DNA of 5,556 nt from Pseudomonadota bacterium (lineage in GTDB: Bacteria > Pseudomonadota > Gammaproteobacteria > Xanthomonadales > Rhodanobacteraceae), in NCBI GenBank assembly GCA_025351555.1, contig JANXVS010000515.1, forward strand, positions 1-5,556, written 5' to 3'. The first letter of the stretch is position 1. Each line of letters opens with the position of its first letter. Shown here piece after piece: positions 1 to 4,356 of this stretch. Both the position numbers and the translations under genes were made by a program. The notes beneath the pieces are model-generated. The model was given only the letters and a program-made list of their open reading frames with translations, ran no database searches and had not been told where the DNA came from.

Positions 1-264
1 GTGCAGCCCGGCGCGCTGAGCCAGCGTCACCAACGAATCGAGGCTGAAATCGGTAAAGCGTCCGCGCACCAGTCGGGACACGCGTGCCTGCGTTGTTTTC
101 AATAAATGCGCAGTCTCTGTCTGGGTCAGATTCATCGACGCAATATGCTGTCCCAGCTCGATCATCAATGCCGATCGCAGCCGCAATAGTTCCGCTTCGG
201 CCGCATCGAACCCGAGGTCGGCGAAGATGTTGCCGCTTGACGTTGTAATCTTGAGCTTGCTCAT
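1..264 (-). CDS. higA: HigA-like XRE-family antitoxin, 3' end cut by window edge
   Basis: Reading leftward from ATG at 264, the frame stays open for 88 codons to the window edge. The protein starts MSKLKITTSSGNIFADLG. From about residue 45 it has a helix-turn-helix: LTQTETAHLL as the positioning helix, TTQARVSRLVRG as the recognition helix, then FTDFSLDSLVTLAQRAG. This matches the short (about 95-105 aa) XRE/HTH antitoxins paired with Gp49-like HigB toxins, so only a few residues are probably missing. In this family the antitoxin binds and neutralises the toxin and represses its own operon through the HTH. The start lies 3 nt after the toxin stop, and a purine-rich GAGAG (minus strand, near 272-276) about 8 nt before ATG is a plausible ribosome site, so the two genes are almost certainly cotranscribed. 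The pairing is firm; the exact antitoxin subfamily is less so. Confidence 0.88.
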   Translation of the reverse strand, partial: MSKLKITTSSGNIFADLGFDAAEAELLRLRSALMIELGQHIASMNLTQTETAHLLKTTQARVSRLVRGRFTDFSLDSLVTLAQRAGLH

Positions 265-267
265 GTG

Positions 268-600
268 CTATCTCTCTTTCATGCGATGGCGCATCAATTC
301 CCTGAACCGTTTCGCCGCGAGTTCGATGTGGAGCGACTCGGTCTTCTGTGTCGTTTTGTGAAATGCATGCAGCGCGTACACAGCGTCCGGCAGGCTGGCG
401 ATGTAGATGACGCGATAAGCGCCTTTGTCGCGGACGTGTATTTCGCAAACGCCACTGCCCACAGTCTTGAATGGCTTCCAGTCGCGTGGATTCATTCCTC
501 GCTGAAGGCGATCCAGATCGTGCCCCGCCTCTCGGCGCGCATTGGCTGGGAAGTTGCGCAGTTCCTCACGACTGCGACCGACAAACAGCAGAGGTTTCAT
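268..600 (-). CDS. higB: HigB/RelE-superfamily toxin (phage-derived Gp49-like)
   Basis: The 110-aa basic protein matches the Gp49-like HigB family end to end. It starts MKPLLFVGRSREELRNFP and then shows EARREAG-type spacing, DWKPFKTVGSGV (residues 40-51), EIHVRD (53-58), YRVIYIA (62-68) and the signature LHAFHKTTQKT (77-87), with a basic C-terminal tail. Such toxins are ribosome-dependent mRNA interferases of the RelE/ParE fold and inhibit translation when free of antitoxin. ATG at 600 is the only credible start: an in-frame TAA lies four codons upstream (610-612) with no GTG or TTG between. No Shine-Dalgarno sequence precedes it, and the best promoter places transcription start almost at the ATG. 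Toxin first and antitoxin second is the usual higBA order. The gene looks intact. The cellular RNA target cannot be read from sequence. Confidence 0.9.
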   Translation of the reverse strand: MKPLLFVGRSREELRNFPANARREAGHDLDRLQRGMNPRDWKPFKTVGSGVCEIHVRDKGAYRVIYIASLPDAVYALHAFHKTTQKTESLHIELAAKRFRELMRHRMKER

Positions 601-608
601 GAAGCATG

Positions 609-637
609 ATTATGTCGAAATACAAATAAAAATGCAA
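609..637 (-). promoter_or_regulatory. Candidate sigma70 promoter of the higBA operon
   Basis: On the minus strand, TTGCAT (632-637) and CATAAT (609-614, five of six consensus bases) are separated by 17 nt of AT-rich DNA. A start about 7 nt after the -10 would fall near position 602, two bases from the toxin ATG at 600, implying a leaderless or nearly leaderless mRNA. No clear HTH operator palindrome was found over it. Motif-based call only. Confidence 0.5.
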
Positions 638-647
638 ACAAGCGCAT
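628..647 (-). terminator. Weak candidate intrinsic terminator after lpxH
   Basis: Just after the lpxH stop the minus strand has ATGCG, a 6-nt loop, then TGCAT (632-647), giving a 5-bp stem with one G-U pair, followed by a short T run (628-632). The stem is too short and AT-rich to be convincing. It also overlaps the -35 of the higBA promoter. If it does not work, lpxH transcripts would read into higBA. Confidence 0.2.
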
Positions 648-659
648 AGAGTTCAACGA

Positions 660-1355
660 TCATCGACTGGCTACGCGTAGCACGCTGCTCTGCTCATACA
701 AGTCGCCGAGCACGATACGCTCGGCGACATTGCCATCCAGAGTCAATTGATGCGTCGCAGGCCGATGCGTGTGGCCGTGGATCAACCGGCGCACGCCGTG
801 CGCACGCATCACGGTTTGGACCGCGGCGGAATTCACGTCCATGATCTCGGGCTGGGCCTTTGAGGTGTGTATGCGGCTTTCCCCGCGCGCCTGCGCCGCG
901 AACGCGCGACGTTCGTTCAATGACTTCGCCAGGAATTGCCGCTGCCAATCCGAATCGCGAACCAGCGCGCGGAATTTCTGATAGTCGATGTCATCGGTGC
1001 ACAGCGTATCGCCGTGCATCAGCAGAACGCGTTCGCCGTCCAGTTCGATGATCGTCGAATCGGGCAACACAGTCATTCCTGCGCGCGCCGCGTAGTGGGC
1101 GCCGAGCAGGAAATCGCGATTGCCATGCATGAAATAAACCGGCACGCCACTGTCGTTCAAGGCGCGTGTCGCGGATGCAACTTGCAATCCTAACGTGCTG
1201 TCGTCGTCATCGCCGATCCAGCTCTCGAACAGGTCACCGAGGATATACAGCGCCGCCGCGTCGCGCGCTTCGCCTGCGAGAAACGTTGTGAATAAATCCA
1301 CAATGTGCGGACGGATTTCGTCCAGGTGCAGGTCGGAGATGAAGAGGGTGGGCAT
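660..1355 (-). CDS. lpxH: UDP-2,3-diacylglucosamine diphosphatase LpxH
   Basis: LpxH cleaves UDP-2,3-diacylglucosamine to lipid X (2,3-diacylglucosamine 1-phosphate) and UMP, the fourth step of lipid A synthesis, as a peripheral protein on the inner face of the inner membrane. From ATG at 1355 the protein is 231 aa, close to E. coli LpxH (240 aa), and the calcineurin-like metal residues fall on E. coli numbering: D8 and H10 (SDLHL), D41 (GDLFE), N79 and R80 (GNRDF), H114 (MHGD), H195 and H197 (HGHTH). This supports 1355 over an in-frame ATG at 1394, which would add 13 residues before the beta strand that normally opens the protein. Neither start has a strong Shine-Dalgarno. lpxH stands alone on its strand between two TA modules, so it probably needs its own promoter in 1356-1435, a region shared with the divergent mazEF-type operon. 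It looks intact. Confidence 0.96.
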   Translation of the reverse strand: MPTLFISDLHLDEIRPHIVDLFTTFLAGEARDAAALYILGDLFESWIGDDDDSTLGLQVASATRALNDSGVPVYFMHGNRDFLLGAHYAARAGMTVLPDSTIIELDGERVLLMHGDTLCTDDIDYQKFRALVRDSDWQRQFLAKSLNERRAFAAQARGESRIHTSKAQPEIMDVNSAAVQTVMRAHGVRRLIHGHTHRPATHQLTLDGNVAERIVLGDLYEQSSVLRVASR

Positions 1356-1373
1356 GTGTCCAGGCTCTGCGGG

Positions 1374-1402
1374 TTGGGATCCAATTAGCGTCATGTCATA
1401 TT
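1374..1402 (+). promoter_or_regulatory. Candidate promoter of the mazEF-type operon
   Basis: TTGGGA (1374-1379) and CATATT (1397-1402) each match four of six sigma70 consensus bases, with 17 nt between. Predicted transcription start is near 1409, giving a leader of about 27 nt before the antitoxin ATG at 1436. The palindrome at 1399-1412 would overlap the -10 and start site, a usual place for an autorepressor. The boxes are weak individually. Confidence 0.3.
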
Positions 1403-1412
1403 ACATGTAATA
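1392..1412. promoter_or_regulatory. Palindrome and direct repeat: candidate operator between lpxH and mazEF
   Basis: TATTACATGTAATA at 1399-1412 is a perfect 14-bp palindrome. Its second half, CATGTAAT (1404-1411), is a one-mismatch direct repeat of CATGTCAT (1392-1399), offset by 12 bp. The site lies between divergent genes: 24 bp before the plus-strand antitoxin and about 44 bp before lpxH. TA complexes commonly repress their own promoters at such symmetric sites. That role is inferred from position and symmetry only. Confidence 0.4.
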
Positions 1413-1435
1413 AACATTCAGCAGCATTCACGAAG

Positions 1436-1663
1436 ATGACCACGCGTCGAATCCAGAGTCCAGGCGCCCACGTCCAGCGTTATCGCGACAGAATGCGGGC
1501 GCGCGGCTTTCGTTTACTGCAGATATGGGTGCCGGATACACGCTCACCCGAATTCGCCGAAGAATACCGTCGACAATCGTTGTTGGTAGCCAACGATCCC
1601 GCTGAGCGTGCATTGATGGATGAGTTGGAGGCACTGGCCGACACCGAAGGCTGGATTGCATGA
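1436..1663 (+). CDS. mazE: MazE-family antitoxin of the DUF3018 type
   Basis: The 75-aa protein has the features of the DUF3018 family often annotated 'antitoxin MazE family protein': a basic N-terminal part (HVQRYRDRMRARGFR, residues 12-26), the signature LQIWVPDTRSPEFAEEYRRQ (28-47), and an acidic C-terminal tail ending in DTEGWIA that probably wraps the toxin. It does not resemble the AbrB fold of E. coli MazE, so 'MazE' here reflects partnership with a MazF/PemK toxin rather than homology. Its TGA overlaps the toxin ATG (ATGA at 1660-1663), which implies translational coupling. ATG at 1436 fits the family start, but the only purine tract, GAAG, abuts the codon, so ribosome binding looks weak. 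DNA binding and autorepression, perhaps at 1392-1412, are inferred. Confidence 0.87.
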   Translation: MTTRRIQSPGAHVQRYRDRMRARGFRLLQIWVPDTRSPEFAEEYRRQSLLVANDPAERALMDELEALADTEGWIA

Positions 1664-1989
1664 GGCATCGTGGTGACATCGTCACCATCGTCATGCAGGG
1701 CGATTTCGGCAAACCGCGTCCGGCTTTGATCGTCCAGTCGGACCTGTTCAACCGCACCCATCCGACTGTCACGGTGCTGCCGGTGACGAGCGACTTGCGC
1801 AACGCGATGCAATTCCGCATAACGGTCGAACCATCCGCAGCGACCGGGTTGCGTAGCATCTCGCAAGTCATGATCGACAAACCCATGACGTACTTGGCGG
1901 ACAAACTCGGCACGCAGATGGGTCATCTGGATGATGAAACACTGCTGCGCGTCAATCGTGCGCTGGCTGTGTGGATGGGTTTTGCTTGA
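1660..1989 (+). CDS. mazF: PemK/MazF-family endoribonuclease toxin
   Basis: The 109-aa protein is of usual MazF/PemK length. It shows GDIVTIVMQGDFGKPRPALIV (residues 5-25) including the conserved RP at 20-21, then TVTVLPVTS (36-44), RITVEPSAATGLR (53-65), SQVMIDKP (68-75) and the terminal helix DDETLLRVNRALAVWMG. R20 and T43/S44 sit where MazF toxins carry the catalytic Arg and Thr/Ser. Family members are ribosome-independent, sequence-specific mRNA interferases; the recognition sequence cannot be predicted here. A GAAGG at 1646-1650, 9 nt before the ATG, could allow initiation besides coupling from the antitoxin. The gene ends 22 bp from the convergent stop of the cyclophilin gene (2012), and no terminator hairpin is visible in that gap, so transcripts may overlap tail to tail. 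It looks intact. Confidence 0.92.
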   Translation: MRHRGDIVTIVMQGDFGKPRPALIVQSDLFNRTHPTVTVLPVTSDLRNAMQFRITVEPSAATGLRSISQVMIDKPMTYLADKLGTQMGHLDDETLLRVNRALAVWMGFA

Positions 1990-2011
1990 GCGTGTCGGTG
2001 GCGGCCGAACG

Positions 2012-2665
2012 TCACTGCACCACGCTTGCCTTCTCGATCATCACCGGCGTCTTCGGCACGTCACTCTGGAACGGGCCCTGCGGGCCGGTCTCGATAGCCT
2101 TGATCTTGTCGACCGTATCCATACCATCGACGACCTTGCCGAATACGCAGTAGCCCCACGACACCACGCCGTTGGCGTCGCCGACGTAATCCAGACGCTT
2201 ATTGTCGACCGCGTTGATGAAGAATTCCGCCGCGGCCGAATGCGGGTCGCCGGTGCGCGCCATTGCCAGGGTTCCGCGCAGGTTGGACAAGCCGTTATTC
2301 GCTTCATTGTGGATCGGCGCGCGCGCGCGTTTACGTTGCAGATCCTTGGTCCAGCCCCCCCCCTGGACCATGAAGGTCGGGATCACGCGATGGAACAACG
2401 TGCCGTCATAGAAACCGTCCCTGACGTATTGCAGGAAGTTGTCGACGGTCTTGGGCGACTTGTCCGCGTACAGCTCGACCGTGATGTCGCCCTGACTGGT
2501 ATGCAGCAGCACTTTCGGGTTGTTGGCCGGAGCCGCCACTTCGGTCGCCACCGGTTTCGGATGCTCGGCAGGTTTTGCCGCGGGTTTGGTGGTCACTGGC
2601 GGGGCCGCCATGGCGAAGGTTAGCGGGGCGAGCAGGGTGAAAGTGCAGAGCAGGTGCTTGAACAT
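2012..2665 (-). CDS. ppiA: Secreted cyclophilin-type peptidyl-prolyl cis-trans isomerase
   Basis: The enzyme interconverts cis and trans X-Pro bonds during folding. Residues 1-20 form a Sec signal peptide (basic MFKH, a hydrophobic core, AMA before the likely cut), then a Pro/Ala/Lys-rich linker (about 21-49), then a cyclophilin domain (about 50-215). The active site is clear: FHRV with catalytic R93, FMVQGGG (98-104), MARTGDPHSAAAEFFIN (135-151) and GYCVFGKVVDGMD (171-183). The domain resembles E. coli PpiA, hence periplasmic, though PpiA lacks this long linker. At 217 aa it is complete. GGAG (2673-2676) lies 7 nt before the ATG at 2665. A TATTAT at 2698-2703 could be a -10, but no good -35 was found. 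The conserved GGG is encoded in a run of nine Gs. In E. coli a cyclophilin gene adjoins lpxH; here a TA module separates them. Confidence 0.94.
   Translation of the reverse strand: MFKHLLCTFTLLAPLTFAMAAPPVTTKPAAKPAEHPKPVATEVAAPANNPKVLLHTSQGDITVELYADKSPKTVDNFLQYVRDGFYDGTLFHRVIPTFMVQGGGWTKDLQRKRARAPIHNEANNGLSNLRGTLAMARTGDPHSAAAEFFINAVDNKRLDYVGDANGVVSWGYCVFGKVVDGMDTVDKIKAIETGPQGPFQSDVPKTPVMIEKASVVQ
2317..2329. repeat. Alternating GC tract, 13 nt, inside the cyclophilin gene
   Basis: An uninterrupted GCGCGCGCGCGCG run encodes part of the KRARAP stretch (residues 112-117) after the active-site loop. Alternating GC can adopt Z-DNA and is prone to dinucleotide slippage. The reading frame through it is intact. 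Confidence 0.8.
2347..2370. repeat. Nine-base homopolymer within a perfect 8-bp inverted repeat
   Basis: TGGTCCAG (2347-2354) and its exact reverse complement CTGGACCA (2363-2370) flank eight Cs; the full C run is nine bases (2355-2363). On the coding minus strand it reads as G9 and supplies the conserved Gly-Gly-Gly of VQGGGWT. The mRNA could form an 8-bp hairpin with a G-only loop. It lies inside a coding sequence, and no terminator function is claimed. Confidence 0.85.
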
Positions 2666-2729
2666 GACGAAACTCCGGAAGTTATGCCAGGGTGCAAATA
2701 ATACGTGGAATGCGGGTGGTGTGCATGTC

Positions 2730-4265
2730 TCAGGCCGCCGCCATCTTCTCGCTGTCGCGCACCTGCAACTTGATGTCGAACTGCTTGAAGTAGTCGCGTT
2801 CCTGCTCCAGGTCCGCGCGCGTCAAAGGATGCTCGTCCAGCCAGGCGCGCGGCAGCGTGAGTTGCAGCAGCTTGTCTTCGACTTGCAGTTCGATCGGCGG
2901 CGGTGGGTCGGCGGCGCGGCCGCGCTGCAGCAGCACGGCCAGACGCAGCAGCGTGGTCACGCGCGCTGTTGGCCGGCGCAGGCGTTCGGGCAGCGCACGC
3001 AATACAGCCTCATCAGGCTTGCGCCGATGATTACGCAGGATCGCCGCCAGCACTTGTTGCTCGTGGCGTGCGAATCCGGCCAGATCGGAATTTTCCACAA
3101 TGTAGGCGCCGTGCAGATGATGCTGACTGTGAGCGATGGCCAGGCCGATTTCGTGGATGCGCGCGGCCCATGACAACCAATCGTGCTCGGCTTGCCCGAG
3201 TTGCCAATCGCGCGCCGCCTGGTCGAACAGCGCCAGTGCCGTGGCTTCGACACGCCCGGCGTGGGCGCGATCCACGGCGTAGCGCTGCGCCAGCGCGGCG
3301 ATGCTGGCGGCGCGCGGATCGCGGTGCTCGGCGCGGCCGATCATGTCGTAGAGCAGACCTTCGCGCATCGCCGTATCGCAGATGCGCATCTGTTGCAGAT
3401 TCAGTGCAGTGAACGCGGCTTCGAGTATCGCCAGGCCGCCGGCGAAAACGCCGACGCGGTCTTCAGCCAGGCCCGGCAGACGCAGGCGCTCAATGCTGCC
3501 GCAGTCGAGCACAGCGTCGCGCAAGCGTTCCAGCGCGGTGTTGGTAATGCCGGAATCACACCAGCCGGCGGTTTGTAGTACGTTGCCGATCGCCTTGATT
3601 GTGCCCGACGAGCCGATCGTTTCGCCCCAGCCATGCATGCGGTAGTCGGCTGCGAACTGTTGCAATTCGACCGCGATTTCTGTTTGCGCCTGTTTCCAGC
3701 GTTTGTGGCTGAGCTTGCCGTCGCTAAAAAAACGTAGCGTGCTGGCCACGCAACCCATCTGCAGGCTTTCCTTCTCCAGCGCTTCAAAATGCTGGCCGAT
3801 GATGAATTCGGTGCTGCCGCCGCCGATATCGATCACCAGCCGGCGCTCGGGTGAATCCGGGATGCCGTGGGCGACGCCGAGATAGATCAGACGGGCTTCT
3901 TCACGCCCGGAAACGACTTCGATCGGGTGTCCCAGCGCAGCTTCCGCCGGGCCGAGAAAGCTCGAAGGCGTGCTCAGGCGCCGTACCGTGTTCGTTGCCA
4001 CCGCACGCACGCGTCCCGGCGGCAGGCCGCGCAGGCGCTGCTCGAAGCGCGCCAGGCAAGCCAGCGCCTTGTCGCGACGCGCCGGATCCAGGCTGCCGTC
4101 GGCGCGCAGTCCGGCCGCCAGCCGCACGCTGTCGCGCAGGCGGTCGATCACGCGCAGTTCGCCATGCTCGTATCGGGCGACGACCAAGTGAAAACTATTT
4201 GAACCCAGATCCGCGGCGGCCAGCAGCTCACCATCGCGGATGGGCGAATGGGTGGCGTGGGGCAC
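2730..4265 (-). CDS. ppx: Exopolyphosphatase Ppx
   Basis: Ppx removes terminal phosphates from inorganic polyphosphate. From GTG at 4265 it is 511 aa, nearly the length of E. coli Ppx (513 aa). The N-terminal half is an actin-like ATPase fold: AADLGSNSFHLVV (16-29), EEARLIYLGV (122-131), VIDIGGGSTE (144-153) and the GSSGTIKAIG loop (218-227). E123, D146 and E153 align with E. coli E121, D143 and E150, the catalytic and metal-binding acids. The C-terminal half is the helical HD-like domain typical of long Ppx proteins (RIHEIGLAIAHSQHHLHGAY, HEQQVLAAILRNHRR). GppA (pppGpp phosphatase) is a close paralogue, but the length and position beside ppk1 favour Ppx. The GTG is preceded by AGGAG at 6 nt. 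The frame stays open upstream to an ATG at 4466, but that extension is unlike Ppx and overlaps ppk1. It probably shares the ppk1 transcript. Confidence 0.95.
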   Translation of the reverse strand: MPHATHSPIRDGELLAAADLGSNSFHLVVARYEHGELRVIDRLRDSVRLAAGLRADGSLDPARRDKALACLARFEQRLRGLPPGRVRAVATNTVRRLSTPSSFLGPAEAALGHPIEVVSGREEARLIYLGVAHGIPDSPERRLVIDIGGGSTEFIIGQHFEALEKESLQMGCVASTLRFFSDGKLSHKRWKQAQTEIAVELQQFAADYRMHGWGETIGSSGTIKAIGNVLQTAGWCDSGITNTALERLRDAVLDCGSIERLRLPGLAEDRVGVFAGGLAILEAAFTALNLQQMRICDTAMREGLLYDMIGRAEHRDPRAASIAALAQRYAVDRAHAGRVEATALALFDQAARDWQLGQAEHDWLSWAARIHEIGLAIAHSQHHLHGAYIVENSDLAGFARHEQQVLAAILRNHRRKPDEAVLRALPERLRRPTARVTTLLRLAVLLQRGRAADPPPPIELQVEDKLLQLTLPRAWLDEHPLTRADLEQERDYFKQFDIKLQVRDSEKMAAA

Positions 4266-4271
4266 GGCTGG

Positions 4272-4276
4272 CTCCT
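4272..4276 (-). promoter_or_regulatory. ppx: Ribosome binding site that fixes the ppx GTG start
   Basis: The minus strand carries AGGAG followed by 6 nt and then GTG (4263-4265). It is the best Shine-Dalgarno in the ppk1-ppx gap and gives a family-length Ppx, so it decides the start against the upstream in-frame ATG at 4466. Confidence 0.75.
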
Positions 4277-4316
4277 GCGTGTGGAACGAATACACACATT
4301 GTGGCACGAGGACGCA

Positions 4317-4332
4317 TGCGGCTGCAGCCGCA
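4317..4332. repeat. 16-bp perfect palindrome in the ppk1-ppx gap
   Basis: TGCGGCTGCAGCCGCA is fully self-complementary and lies 24 bp after the ppk1 stop and about 50 bp before the ppx start. As RNA it could form a 6-bp GC-rich stem with a UGCA loop. No T run follows on the minus strand, so it is not a classical intrinsic terminator. It could modulate read-through or mRNA stability between the two genes, or bind a protein dimer. Confidence 0.6.
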
Positions 4333-4356
4333 ATGAGATCTACGTTGCCGTCCAGC

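Noticed and set aside
265..609. Plus-strand open frame of 114 codons almost exactly opposite higB
   Set aside because: The minus-strand protein has a full Gp49/HigB signature and tight coupling to an antitoxin; the plus-strand product matches nothing I recognise.
1428..1926. Minus-strand open frames opposite the mazEF-type module that could extend the lpxH strand
   Set aside because: The plus-strand frames carry complete DUF3018 and MazF signatures and an ATGA overlap; the minus-strand products have no recognisable motifs.
1990..2011. A bidirectional terminator between convergent mazF and the cyclophilin gene
   Set aside because: The 22-bp gap has no usable inverted repeat or T/A tract on either strand.
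1931..2623. Long plus-strand open frame of about 230 codons opposite the cyclophilin gene
   Set aside because: It lies antisense to a clearly conserved cyclophilin, overlaps the mazF 3' end, and its Arg/His-rich composition is typical of an antisense shadow in GC-rich DNA.
2520..3578. Several plus-strand open frames (130-220 codons) opposite ppx
   Set aside because: All are antisense to a fully conserved ppx, with no family motif, no convincing ribosome site, and composition fitting a mirrored GC-rich gene.
3722..3739. A7 run with flanking CGCTA/TAGCG inverted repeat inside ppx, considered as a slippage or frameshift site
   Set aside because: The frame is intact and encodes a Phe-Phe pair in an ordinary Ppx context; a 5-bp repeat is expected often by chance.
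4279..4297. GTGTG/CACAC inverted repeat just upstream of the ppx ribosome site, considered as a riboregulatory hairpin
   Set aside because: A 5-bp stem with a 9-nt loop is weak and does not sequester the AGGAG.
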